Positions 32,126 to 40,372 of a stretch of DNA of 64,000 nt are shown here, one piece after another. Numbering within the stretch: the first letter of the stretch is position 1; every line of letters starts with the position of its first letter. Made by a program: the position numbers and the translations under genes. Source of the stretch: Treponema sp. (GTDB taxonomy: Bacteria > Spirochaetota > Spirochaetia > Treponematales > Treponemataceae); the NCBI GenBank assembly GCA_024400955.1, contig JAKSLY010000003.1, positions 1 to 64,000 on the forward strand, written 5' to 3'. The notes under the pieces were generated by a model. The model worked only from the letters and a program-made list of their open reading frames with translations. It ran no database searches and was not told where the DNA came from.

Positions 32126-33243
32126 TTTTCAATTCCTATTATTTTTTCCATCAGTTTCTTCCTTTCTGAAAAATACTGGGCTTCTTTTGTTCTTCCCTGA
32201 TTCTTCAATGACTGGATGAAACCGTCGTTGAATTTTTTTATCACGAACCAGTTGCTTTCCGTAATGCATGTCGTAATAAGCTGCGGTTCGATGGTGAAGC
32301 TCACTGTTCCGTCTGGTTCCATGGTGGCATTGACGGTAAACAGAAAGCTGTCTCCCGTGTATTCCCTGGGGAGTGCTGGATTTGCAAAATTGTATTTCCT
32401 GCGCTGTCCGCTTATGGTGTTACCCACGGAATAGAAAATCATGCCACGGCATTGCCCCCTTGAATCCATCATTGCCTCCCAGTTTTTTGATACATGGGGA
32501 TGGTTTATCCAGAGGATGTCGGTGCCGGCTTCCATCATGTCATGGTAAAATTTTTTGCTGGTTTCATCAATGGAAAGTTCATATTCTTCTTCTGCGGTGT
32601 GAAATCCAATGACAAGCAGGTTGCATCCTGATTGTTCCTTTCTGGATTTTATCAGGGAAAGAAATTCTGAGCGCGCTTCTTCCGTTCCCTGGATTACGTT
32701 GAACATGTCAGTCTGGGTCTTGAAATTCAGGACTTCCGTTACGGCGGCAAAAAGTATTCGGAATCCATTTTTTTCCATGAGGGTGAATTCAATCTGGCTT
32801 CCAGGAACTTCCTTTATTCCGTTTGTGTATATGCCTTCCACCGAGTCAAACCATTTTTTTGTCTCGATAATTCCTTCCGCGCGAAAGTCGTTGATGTGGT
32901 TGTTTGCCAGGCTGAACACGTTGAATCCTGCGTCGATGGCTGCCTGTGCATATTCAGGCTTTGTACTGAAGGTTGGGTAAAAGCTGTAGTCCCTGGATGG
33001 GATTACGGGGCATTCAAAATTTGCAAAGCATAAGTCAGCAACCTGGAGGTCCCCTTCAATTTCCCTGTAGATCTGGTCAATGGGTGTGTCTGCATTTTCC
33101 TTGTGGCACATTATGTCTCCTGCAAAAACCATCCTAAGGGTGGGCCTGGTGGAAGGTAACGGGTTTATGTTTGCAGACTTGCAGGAAAAAAGGGAGAGGA
33201 TGAAAATTAAAACTGAAACTGACGCTGCATTATGGAACTTCAT
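32116..33243 (-). CDS. CapA-family (PGA_cap) metallophosphatase-like lipoprotein
   Basis: 375 residues. N-terminal lipoprotein signal (lipobox LFSC, Cys about 21). The CapA/PgsA fold is shown by VFAGDIMCHKE (about 40-50), CFANFECPVIP, SLANNHINDFRAEG, and NHPHVSKNWE further on, a calcineurin-type metal-binding order (D, N, H, H). The family is known from capsule poly-gamma-glutamate synthesis, but lone copies are widespread and of unclear role. First gene of a two-gene unit with the helicase; it has a GTGACA-17-TATAAT promoter inside the end of the AraC gene. Confidence 0.8.
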   Translation of the reverse strand: MKFHNAASVSVLIFILSLFSCKSANINPLPSTRPTLRMVFAGDIMCHKENADTPIDQIYREIEGDLQVADLCFANFECPVIPSRDYSFYPTFSTKPEYAQAAIDAGFNVFSLANNHINDFRAEGIIETKKWFDSVEGIYTNGIKEVPGSQIEFTLMEKNGFRILFAAVTEVLNFKTQTDMFNVIQGTEEARSEFLSLIKSRKEQSGCNLLVIGFHTAEEEYELSIDETSKKFYHDMMEAGTDILWINHPHVSKNWEAMMDSRGQCRGMIFYSVGNTISGQRRKYNFANPALPREYTGDSFLFTVNATMEPDGTVSFTIEPQLITTCITESNWFVIKKFNDGFIQSLKNQGRTKEAQYFSERKKLMEKIIGIEKWQ

Positions 33244-33257
33244 TTTTTACTGGCTCC

Positions 33258-33286
33258 ATTATACAGCATCAGGACGGTTATGTCAC
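33258..33286 (-). promoter_or_regulatory. Promoter of the CapA-like/helicase unit
   Basis: Minus strand GTGACA, 17-base spacer, TATAAT, ending 14 bases before the ATG; GGAG follows the -10. The -35 overlaps the AraC stop codon. Confidence 0.75.
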
Positions 33287-34089
33287 ACGGCCATTCCGAA
33301 CATGGTGTTGTAGTCTCCCGGAGTAAGGCCGGTGTAAGACTTGAATTCATGGATGAAGTGGCTCTGGTCGTAGAACTTCCAGTTTGATGCAATCTTTGAG
33401 AACGAAGCCTGGCTTCCGTTGATTTCCCCAAGCACAAGCTGGAATTTTACGATGTTTGAAAAATGCTTTGCGCTGATTCCGCAGTAGGTTTCGAAAAGGT
33501 GGTTGATGTATCTTGCTGAATATCCCGAAAGCTTTTCCAGTTCGCTGATCTTGATGAGCCCGTTCTTCTGGACAACAATCTGCATGAGCTGGCGGAAGAG
33601 GGAAAGGGTTGAGGCCTCGTTTTCGTGCTTTGAGCTTTCCATGATCTTGCAGAAGGATTCCTTTCTTCTTTCGAAGGAATCTGCGGCTTTCATGGCAAGG
33701 CAGAGGAGTTCCGTTCCTGGAAGTTCCTCAAGGGGAATGATCTTGTTGCCGGCTTTCTTAACGTCTTCGTTTGTAAGGAATGGGTTCTGTCCCGGCTGGT
33801 ATTTTACCTGGAAGTATTCCGTGTTTTTTTCAATCTTGAATAGTACGCTTTCCGAGTTTGTAACTACTGCAAAGGAACTGAAGCTGTGCTTTGAATAGCA
33901 GAAAATCAGGGAAGAACATCCGTCAGGAAGGAATGTCACATGGGCATAGTCATTGTTCTTCTGGGGCTTTCCCTTGAATCCGAAGAATTCTGCATTTGAT
34001 TCCTCCTTGGAAGAATGGAATGCGCTTTTTTCCGTGTTCAGCATGAGAAAAGGCTGAATTGTCTGGATGTAGGAACAGTTTTCTTTCAT
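33283..34089 (-). CDS. AraC-family transcriptional regulator
   Basis: 268 residues. The C-terminal 100 residues hold the two AraC helix-turn-helix motifs: ISELEKLSGYSARYINHLFE, then SKIASNWKFYDQSHFIHEFK followed by GLTPGDYN, close to the family signature. The N-terminal 150 residues look like a cupin-type effector domain with a short Cys motif (CSSLIFCYS); no ligand can be assigned. The target is unknown; neighbours on both sides (CapA-like unit, DMT exporter) are candidates. Its leader contains a terminator-like hairpin (34122-34166). Confidence 0.9.
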   Translation of the reverse strand: MKENCSYIQTIQPFLMLNTEKSAFHSSKEESNAEFFGFKGKPQKNNDYAHVTFLPDGCSSLIFCYSKHSFSSFAVVTNSESVLFKIEKNTEYFQVKYQPGQNPFLTNEDVKKAGNKIIPLEELPGTELLCLAMKAADSFERRKESFCKIMESSKHENEASTLSLFRQLMQIVVQKNGLIKISELEKLSGYSARYINHLFETYCGISAKHFSNIVKFQLVLGEINGSQASFSKIASNWKFYDQSHFIHEFKSYTGLTPGDYNTMFGMAV

Positions 34090-34121
34090 AATGTAACCCC
34101 CAAAAAGAAAATGCTTTAAAC

Positions 34122-34166
34122 AAAAAAAAGGCGCTGGAAACAGTATCTCCTACTATTTCCAGCGCC
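34122..34166 (-). terminator. Terminator-like hairpin in the leader of the AraC gene
   Basis: On the minus strand GGCGCTGGAAATAGTA / TACTGTTTCCAGCGCC, a 19-base stem with one mismatch and a 5-base loop, followed by eight T. It lies 32 bases before the AraC start, so it is either an attenuator or ends a transcript coming from the right. Confidence 0.75.
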
Positions 34167-34284
34167 ATTGCTGATATTTACAATTTATCCTATTTTGCCA
34201 TTGAAGTCAAGTGAATTTACGCAAAGGAAAAGGCCACCTCCAGTATGGAATTTTTTATCAAATAGTAGTATTTTTACCCACATC

Positions 34285-35172
34285 ATGAACAAGTTTAGCG
34301 GAGTTGTTTCCCTTGCCCTGTGCGGACTTTTCTGGAGCACGGCGGGAATATTCATAAAGAAGGTAAATGCTTCATCATTTACGATTGCCGGCTTAAGGAG
34401 CCTCATCGCCTTTGTCACTTTCATGGCCTATTACAGGAAGTTTCCGTCCTTTGCCGTAAGGGATGGGGAAGGAAAGGTTTCCGCTTCTTCAACCCTGTAC
34501 CTGTGGCTTGGGGGGATTTCTTACAGCGGCACCATGATCCTCTTTTGCCTTGCAAACAAGATGACTACTTCTGCCAATGCCGTCCTGCTTCAGTATTCAT
34601 ACCCGATTTACGTGATTCTCTTTGGGCCTGCAATTCTCGGCGAAAAAAACAGGGCTTCCGACTACCTTACCGTTGCCGGAGTTCTCGCAGGGGTTCTCCT
34701 GTTTTTCTACAGTGACCTTGAGGCAGGACGCCTGCTGGGGAACATTCTTGCAGCCCTTTCCGGGGTTTGCTTTGCATTCACAACGATCTTCATGCGAAAG
34801 CAGCGCAGTGCAGGTTCCGCCTCGTCATTCATGCTGGCTCACCTGATTACCGCAGTGGCATGCATTCCCTTCTATTTTTCACAGGGAATTGAGTGGGGCG
34901 ACTGGACCAGCCTTGCCTTCATTTTTGCCCTGGGCATTGTCCAGATGGCAGTGGCAAACATTTTCTTTGCAAGGGGAATTGGAAGCGTTACTGCTCTTGG
35001 TGCAAGCATCATCACCATGATCGAGCCGCTGATGAATCCGGTTTGGGTGATGGCCTTTGCAGGCGAGGTTCCGGGGCTCCTGTCAGTGGTTGGCGGCCTT
35101 ATCATCCTTGGCTGCATCATAATCCGCGAAGCCATGGGAAGCCGCAGGGAAAAAACTGCAATTTCAAGCTAG
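34285..35172 (+). CDS. DMT-superfamily (EamA) exporter
   Basis: 295 residues from the ATG at 34285, which fits the usual N-terminus of the family; the frame extends upstream to 34168 but that part looks non-coding. Ten predicted membrane helices in two EamA halves, starting VVSLALCGLFWSTAGIFIKK. The second half contains FALGIVQMAVANIFFARGIG and ALGASIITMIEPLMNPVWVM, which are typical. Members export amino acids or other small metabolites; the substrate is unknown. No clear ribosome site. The stop overlaps the stop of the convergent gene (CTAG). Confidence 0.88.
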   Translation: MNKFSGVVSLALCGLFWSTAGIFIKKVNASSFTIAGLRSLIAFVTFMAYYRKFPSFAVRDGEGKVSASSTLYLWLGGISYSGTMILFCLANKMTTSANAVLLQYSYPIYVILFGPAILGEKNRASDYLTVAGVLAGVLLFFYSDLEAGRLLGNILAALSGVCFAFTTIFMRKQRSAGSASSFMLAHLITAVACIPFYFSQGIEWGDWTSLAFIFALGIVQMAVANIFFARGIGSVTALGASIITMIEPLMNPVWVMAFAGEVPGLLSVVGGLIILGCIIIREAMGSRREKTAISS

Positions 35173-36062
35173 TTGCAGGAATAGGGCTTGTAGTCCCTTA
35201 TCCATTGGAGAATCAGGTTGGCCCAGTCCCTGTCTGATTCTTCAGATCCTTCATATTTTTCAAGGTATTGGGAATATGTTTCCCTGATGTGCTGCTGGAT
35301 GGCATTTCTGTCCTCCGGCTTTATGTCCTCTGAATCCTTGAATATTTCGTCGATGAACTTGTAGATGTCTTCCGGAGTTACAAGTTCCCTTTCAGTTACG
35401 GTAATCATGAACATGGCGGCTGGAATGCAGTTTACGCTGTGCTGCTTCATGTAGAGCACGGATTTGGCAATGCTTAATCCACGGTCGTAAAGCTCCCTGT
35501 TCCATTTTTCCATTTCTGCCTGGGTATAGTTTTCAGCTGCAAAATTCTTACGCCAGAAAAAAATCACCAGCAGGACTATGACGATGTGCAGGCTTGGTAC
35601 GCAGCAGTAGTGGGGGTCTGCCCTCTGGATGTTGCGGACTGTTCTTGTGGTGGCCTTTGGTCGCGACGTGGTCGTAATGTTTTTTGAATACACCCTGTAT
35701 GCTTCGTTGTATGCAAAGGCGATTTTTTTTATGAACCTGCGGGAAATCAGGGCGCCCTTATGCCAGCCAAATTTTTCCACTGCCAGTGAAAGGGGCCTGA
35801 TCCAGAAGTTTATGAAGTCCAGGTATGTTTTTGCCGTGTCCTCGCGGAAAGGAATGGTCAAGTCAAGCTTGTGGTCTGCCAGTGTAATTTTCACCCGGCG
35901 GATATGGATTTTTTCAAGGTACTGAAAGATGAAGAATTTCCATGCTACAGCCCCGATGAATGAAAGGATGGCAGGCAGGGAAGCAGGGTGGGTAAAAACC
36001 GTAAGATAGGCCTTTGCCACACCCATTCCATTTATTGAAATCGATTCTATATTTTTCTTCAT
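35169..36062 (-). CDS. PAP2-like membrane protein with altered active site
   Basis: 297 residues, several membrane helices (about 18-45, 155-172, 205-225). CVPSLHIVIVLLVIFFWRKN resembles motif 2 (PSxH) of PAP2/AUR1-type phosphatases and phosphotransferases; RPLSLAVEK earlier may be the Arg-Pro of motif 1; SVLYMKQHSVNCIPAAMFMI resembles motif 3, KQHxxxD, but a Cys stands where the Asp should be. The enzyme may therefore be inactive or altered. Usual substrates of the family are lipid phosphates. It follows the RqcH gene after 11 bases with an AAGGA ribosome site. Confidence 0.5.
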   Translation of the reverse strand: MKKNIESISINGMGVAKAYLTVFTHPASLPAILSFIGAVAWKFFIFQYLEKIHIRRVKITLADHKLDLTIPFREDTAKTYLDFINFWIRPLSLAVEKFGWHKGALISRRFIKKIAFAYNEAYRVYSKNITTTSRPKATTRTVRNIQRADPHYCCVPSLHIVIVLLVIFFWRKNFAAENYTQAEMEKWNRELYDRGLSIAKSVLYMKQHSVNCIPAAMFMITVTERELVTPEDIYKFIDEIFKDSEDIKPEDRNAIQQHIRETYSQYLEKYEGSEESDRDWANLILQWIRDYKPYSCN

Positions 36063-36073
36063 AAGGACTTCCT

Positions 36074-37510
36074 TCAGCTTACAAGGTATTCGTCAAGTTT
36101 ACGCAGGCGTGATTCTTCCACCTTTACAAAAAGGTTTTTTTCATTTGTCGGGAGGACCAGTCCCTTTGGTCCGTTCTTTGCCCGGCGAAGGTATTTGACC
36201 TGGGTGTAGTAAAGGTCTGCCTGCATGTTCTTTCGTCCCTTGGAATGCCAGACTGCAAGGGTTCCTGCATAAAGGAGAATTTCCAGGGGAACCGTCTTGT
36301 CCTTCTTTCCCTTTATGAATACGTATCCTCCTGCATAGTCCCTGGTGTGAAGCCACATGTCCTGCCCCTTTACGAAGTGCCTCAGAAGCTCATCGTTTTC
36401 ATTGGCAGTTCTTCCGACCATGACAGTCCATCCCTGGATTTCGTAGTGAAGGCCAGGATGGTTCTTCTCCGTCTGCTGCTTGGGCTGTGTGTCGTGGCGC
36501 AGCATCTGTTCTATCTTGAGGACGTTCTTCTGTTCCCTGATCTTTGCGTATTCTGCATCCAGCTGGGCAATGGCTTTTCTGGAAAGCTCGATGTCGTGTT
36601 CAAGGGCTTCCAGGCCTGAGACGGATTTCTTGTACTGCTCGTAGTATGCCGCCGCATTTTCGTGGACGCTTTTCTTTGAATCAATGCGGATGTGAACTTC
36701 CTTGCCCGTGTCGTAGTCCATGCAGGTAAGCAGGTTTCCTTCCGCCTGGTTTCCGTAGGCAAGAATCAGGTCCCCCGTATGCTTAAGGCTTCCCGCATTC
36801 TCAAACTGTTCCTTTTTTTCAAGGAGCTTTTCCAGGGCAGCTTCCATCTTGCTGTGGCGCACGTTGTACCATTTTTCGGCCTGTTCAAGAAGGCTGTCGC
36901 GGGAAAGAATCTTTGCATGCTCGCTGTAGTAGATGTCGATTTTCTTGTTGAATGAAAGGGCCTTCTGTTCTTCCGTGAATTCAGCATCGGAAAAATCCCT
37001 GACGGGGAATCTTTCAAGGGCAGTGGTCCGTTCTTCTTCCGTAACTTCCTTTTCTTCCGGAATGAATGTGCCGCCTGTAACCTCACCCTTTTTTGGCCTG
37101 CGGAACATGCAGTCAAGGATCGTTCCGTTTTCATCTGTGACGATTACGTTTGCCGCATTGGACCACAGCCTTGCGTAGACAAAGAGGCGTTCCTTCCATG
37201 TGGAAACGTCAAGGCGCACTATGCGGTCAAGGCCAAGCTGAACTATGGAATTGATCCTCATGCCCTGCACCCGGGACTTAAGGAATTCGTTGAACCTTAG
37301 GGGCTTTGAATTTTTGGGAGGCTTATAGTCCGTAAGGTTTATGCGTGTTGCCTGTGGTGAAGTGCAGATGAGTATGTTTTCAAGGTTTCCCTTGTTTATG
37401 GCGCGGAAGCAGAGGGTGTCAAAGCCAGGCTGAATTATTTCCTGTATGAAGGCACCTTCAAGGCTGAGTTCCGAAAGAATTGCGTTGATCTCGTTACAGT
37501 TGAGTGACAT
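36074..37510 (-). CDS. rqcH: NFACT-family ribosome quality control protein RqcH
   Basis: 478 residues, a little shorter than B. subtilis RqcH (about 570). The N-terminal NFACT-N domain contains VQLGLDRIVRLDV with the Asp-Arg pair needed for C-terminal tailing in RqcH; a long coiled-coil middle (about 205-330) follows, and then the NFACT-R domain with VGRTANENDELLRHFVKGQD, MWLHTRDYAGGYVFIK and YYTQVKYLRRAKNGPKGLVL. RqcH binds the 50S subunit with stalled peptidyl-tRNA and adds an alanine tail. Older names: fibronectin-binding protein, FbpA. A -10 box TATGAT ends 6 bases before the ATG and there is no ribosome site. Confidence 0.88.
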   Translation of the reverse strand: MSLNCNEINAILSELSLEGAFIQEIIQPGFDTLCFRAINKGNLENILICTSPQATRINLTDYKPPKNSKPLRFNEFLKSRVQGMRINSIVQLGLDRIVRLDVSTWKERLFVYARLWSNAANVIVTDENGTILDCMFRRPKKGEVTGGTFIPEEKEVTEEERTTALERFPVRDFSDAEFTEEQKALSFNKKIDIYYSEHAKILSRDSLLEQAEKWYNVRHSKMEAALEKLLEKKEQFENAGSLKHTGDLILAYGNQAEGNLLTCMDYDTGKEVHIRIDSKKSVHENAAAYYEQYKKSVSGLEALEHDIELSRKAIAQLDAEYAKIREQKNVLKIEQMLRHDTQPKQQTEKNHPGLHYEIQGWTVMVGRTANENDELLRHFVKGQDMWLHTRDYAGGYVFIKGKKDKTVPLEILLYAGTLAVWHSKGRKNMQADLYYTQVKYLRRAKNGPKGLVLPTNEKNLFVKVEESRLRKLDEYLVS

Positions 37511-37516
37511 GGTAAA

Positions 37517-37522
37517 ATCATA
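37517..37522 (-). promoter_or_regulatory. -10 box for rqcH, predicted leaderless
   Basis: TATGAT on the minus strand, six bases before the ATG at 37510, with no Shine-Dalgarno sequence. The -35 (TTCCCA at 17 bases) is weak. Confidence 0.45.
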
Positions 37523-37549
37523 CCACAGAGGGAATTATTTGGGAATGCA

Positions 37550-37912
37550 CTACACCTTTGCCTGGGCCAGGGCGTCCATGAGGGCCTGGATGCGCTCCAT
37601 GACAAAGGCCCGTTCCTTTTCGTCCAGTGATTCCAGGGCCAGAATGTGGTCGTGGTACTTTTTCTCAAGTTCAAGGCGCCGGTTGATGTCGGATATTTCC
37701 CTGCGTTCCGGGGCTGAAGCCTGTCCTGCAAGAAAATCCAGGGATACGTCCAGGGAATGGGCAATCTTGTATGCAGTGGAAAGCTTTACTTCGGAGTTGG
37801 TTTCAATGCCCTTGTCGATTGTCGTTTTTGGAACTCCGCTTTGTACGGACAGGGTCTTTCGGTTTATGTCACGTTTTTCTGCCGTATCTTTTACTCGTGG
37901 CCAAAAATCCAT
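37550..37912 (-). CDS. XRE-family DNA-binding regulator
   Basis: 120 residues from the ATG at 37912 (a TTG two codons upstream is possible). The N-terminal 60 residues form a Cro/CI-type helix-turn-helix: NRKTLSVQSGVPKTTIDKGI, then LSTAYKIAHSLDVSLDFLAG. A coiled-coil C-terminus (about 75-118) probably dimerises it. It is divergent from acetolactate synthase with a shared 168-base region full of TCGA words, so it may control itself and ilvB. No ribosome site; TATACT ends 6 bases before the ATG. Confidence 0.85.
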   Translation of the reverse strand: MDFWPRVKDTAEKRDINRKTLSVQSGVPKTTIDKGIETNSEVKLSTAYKIAHSLDVSLDFLAGQASAPERREISDINRRLELEKKYHDHILALESLDEKERAFVMERIQALMDALAQAKV

Positions 37913-37918
37913 GGGCAA

Positions 37919-38016
37919 AGTATAGTAGAGAATAGTCGATTTTCGGCATAAAGTGGATTTTGTTCCATAAAATATTTGATGCAGGCATATTCTAATCGAT
38001 AAAAGTCGAATTTAGG
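37919..38016. promoter_or_regulatory. Shared control region of the XRE regulator and acetolactate synthase
   Basis: The -10 TATACT (minus strand, 37919-37924). TCGA-centred words: GTCGATTTTCGG at 37935, and TCGATAAAAGTCGA at 37997-38010, the latter an inverted repeat with TCGA at both ends. They are candidate operator sites. A second -10, TATAAA (38067-38072), serves the gene at 38081. Confidence 0.5.
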
Positions 38017-38080
38017 TCATTGTTCCCAAGGTTCCTAAAATTCTGTTGAAAATTTTCAATAATACCTATAAACTCACGGA

Positions 38081-39826
38081 ATGATAAAAGCTACAGGTTC
38101 TCAGATTATTTTAAAACTTCTTGAAATGGAAGGCGTAAAGACTGTTGCCGGAATCCCCGGTGGCCAGATTCTTCCATTATATGATGAATTGAACAAAAGT
38201 TCCATAAAGCACATTCTTGTCCGCCAGGAACAGGCAGCCGGTTTCATAGCCCAGGGGATGACACGTTCCACTGGAATTCCTGCCGTCTGCATGGCTACAT
38301 CAGGCCCTGGCGCAATGAACCTTCTTACGGCAATTGCAGATGCAAAATGCGATTCCATTCCGATTGTAGCATTCACAGGTCAGGTAAACACAACAATGAT
38401 CGGAACCGATGCCTTCCAGGAGGCGGATACTTTCGGCCTTTCATTTCCAATAACAAAGCACAGCATGATGGTTAAGACTCCGGAAGAACTTCTGACGGCC
38501 ATTCCTCTTGCATTTGAAATCGCCGTTTCCGGTCGCCCGGGTCCTGTCCTCATTGACGTGCCTCGCGACGTTCAGCTTAAGAGCGCAGAATTTGAAGACT
38601 GGCCAAGGATCCGCACTGCCCAGGAAGCCAAGGAACGCGTTCTTGCCGGAAAATTCTGCACGGAAGAATCACAGATTCCTTCTATTATAAACACCATGGC
38701 AGAAAAACTTCTTGCCTCAAGAAAGCCTGTAATCTATGCCGGTGGCGGATGCAATTCTGAAAAGACCCACAAGGCACTGGCTTCCCTCATGGGAATGGTT
38801 GACGTTGCCTATGTTACTTCCCTCATGGGAATAGGGGCTGCCCCCCGTTCAAACAGGAATAACTTTGGCATGGTGGGAATGCACGGTTCCTTTGCTGCAA
38901 ACAAGGCCATGCATGATGCAGATCTGGTCCTTGCACTTGGGGTTCGCTTTGATGACCGCGCAACAGGCGTAATTGCAAAGTTCTGTCCGGAAGCAGATAT
39001 CCTCCACATTGACATTGACGCTGCAGAAATCAACAAGATCCTGAAGACTTCAACATCCCTTGCCTATGATGTGGAACTTGCCCTTCCAATGATCTGCGAC
39101 AGGGTTTGTGCCCTTAAGGAATCTGCCGGGGATGAATGCGCCCAGGCCCGCAAGGAATGGGTTTCTTCCCTTGAGGCAATCTTTAAGGAAACCGAAAGCT
39201 TTGAGCTTGGCCGCGGAAAGGATGCATCGTGTCCTAATCCACGCCTTTTCATCAGCAGGATTCCTGAGGAAGCAAGGAAGGCTGGTCTTGCAGAAGGCGA
39301 CATCATCGTTACAACGGACGTTGGCCAGCACCAGATGTGGGCCGCCCAGTATTATCCTGTTGAACATGCACGCCAGTTCCTTACAAGCGGTTCCCTGGGA
39401 ACAATGGGATTCGGTCTTCCTGCAGCCATAGGAGCAGCCCTTGCAAATCCTGACAAGAGGATTGTCTGCATTTCCGGGGATGGAAGCATCCTCATGAACA
39501 TCCAGGAACTTGCTACCCTGGCAGACCACCAGCTTAACGTAACGGTTGTTCTCCTTAAGAACGGCGTCTTGGGAATGGTTCACCAGCAGCAGGAATACCT
39601 TTTTGAAAGGAACTTCAGCGCCAGTGAATTCATCAGGAATCCTGACCTCCTTAAGATTGCGGAAGGATTCGGCATCGATGCAGTCAGCGCCAACGATGAT
39701 GCTGATTGGGCAGCCAAAGCCTTTACAAAGGGGCCTCATTTTGTTCAGCTTGAAATAAAGCCGGATGAAAACGTTCTTCCTTTCGTACCTGGGGGAAGGG
39801 CAAACATTGACGCCATCAGGGACTGA
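38081..39826 (+). CDS. ilvB: Acetolactate synthase, large (catalytic) subunit
   Basis: 581 residues, usual length. ThDP- and FAD-dependent enzyme that joins two pyruvates (or pyruvate and 2-oxobutyrate) in valine, leucine and isoleucine synthesis. The N-terminal ThDP glutamate lies in RQEQAAGFIAQGM; the FAD middle domain contains RFDDRATG; the ThDP-Mg motif GDGSILMNIQELATLADHQL lies in the C-terminal third, with KNGVLGMVHQQQEYLF after it. No regulatory subunit gene (ilvN) lies next to it, so it is elsewhere or missing. Near-leaderless: TATAAA ends 8 bases before the ATG and the ribosome site is poor. Confidence 0.93.
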   Translation: MIKATGSQIILKLLEMEGVKTVAGIPGGQILPLYDELNKSSIKHILVRQEQAAGFIAQGMTRSTGIPAVCMATSGPGAMNLLTAIADAKCDSIPIVAFTGQVNTTMIGTDAFQEADTFGLSFPITKHSMMVKTPEELLTAIPLAFEIAVSGRPGPVLIDVPRDVQLKSAEFEDWPRIRTAQEAKERVLAGKFCTEESQIPSIINTMAEKLLASRKPVIYAGGGCNSEKTHKALASLMGMVDVAYVTSLMGIGAAPRSNRNNFGMVGMHGSFAANKAMHDADLVLALGVRFDDRATGVIAKFCPEADILHIDIDAAEINKILKTSTSLAYDVELALPMICDRVCALKESAGDECAQARKEWVSSLEAIFKETESFELGRGKDASCPNPRLFISRIPEEARKAGLAEGDIIVTTDVGQHQMWAAQYYPVEHARQFLTSGSLGTMGFGLPAAIGAALANPDKRIVCISGDGSILMNIQELATLADHQLNVTVVLLKNGVLGMVHQQQEYLFERNFSASEFIRNPDLLKIAEGFGIDAVSANDDADWAAKAFTKGPHFVQLEIKPDENVLPFVPGGRANIDAIRD

Positions 39827-39855
39827 CCGGGAAATGACATGAATTCGCAAAATCC

Positions 39856-39884
39856 TTGCTAGAATTGCGGGTTCATGATATTAT
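39856..39884 (+). promoter_or_regulatory. Promoter of yajC-secD-secF
   Basis: TTGCTA, 17-base spacer, TATTAT. The leader is about 30 bases with AAGGGG as ribosome site. Confidence 0.7.
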
Positions 39885-39922
39885 AGAGCACTAAATTTAT
39901 TTAAAATTAAGGGGAATTTAAT

Positions 39923-40372
39923 ATGTTTAATTCACTTATGTTGCAGGCAGCTCAGCAGGCTCCAATGGCTGGTGGCGGATTCGGTATGCTTATGCCACTC
40001 GTCCTCATCATGGGAATCATGTACTTCTTCATGATCCGTCCTCAGAGCAAGAAGCAGAAGGAAACACAGAAGATGATCGACGCCCTCAAGAAGGGTGACA
40101 AGGTTGTTACAATCGGTGGAATCCATGGAACAATTTCTTCTACAAAGGAAAAGACAGTAATCGTAAAGGTTGATGACAACACAAAGATTGAATTCAACAG
40201 GACTGCAATTGCTACAGTTATCGTAGACAAGCCGGCTGCAGAAGAACCAAAGGAAAAGAAGTCCCTCTTTGGAAAGAAGAAGGAAACACCTGCAGCAGAA
40301 CCTGCAAAAGAAACAACAACAGAACCTGCAAAGGAAGAAACACCTGCAGCTTCTGAATCAGAGGAAAAATAA
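39923..40372 (+). CDS. yajC: Preprotein translocase subunit YajC
   Basis: 149 residues, longer than usual (about 100). A single N-terminal membrane helix (GMLMPLVLIMGIMYFFMI) followed by RPQSKKQKETQKMIDALKKG and the short beta domain GDKVVTIGGIHGTISSTKEK, all standard. The extra C-terminus of about 50 residues is low complexity (Glu, Lys, Pro, Ala with repeated ETPAAEPAKE-like words). YajC sits with SecDF and YidC at the SecYEG channel. Directly followed by secD, with no gap. Confidence 0.93.
   Translation: MFNSLMLQAAQQAPMAGGGFGMLMPLVLIMGIMYFFMIRPQSKKQKETQKMIDALKKGDKVVTIGGIHGTISSTKEKTVIVKVDDNTKIEFNRTAIATVIVDKPAAEEPKEKKSLFGKKKETPAAEPAKETTTEPAKEETPAASESEEK

Noticed and set aside
38017..38080. 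Possible T-box or leader attenuator before acetolactate synthase
   Set aside because: The -10 box is only 8 bases from the ATG, so there is no room for a leader RNA, and no T-box word or terminator is seen.
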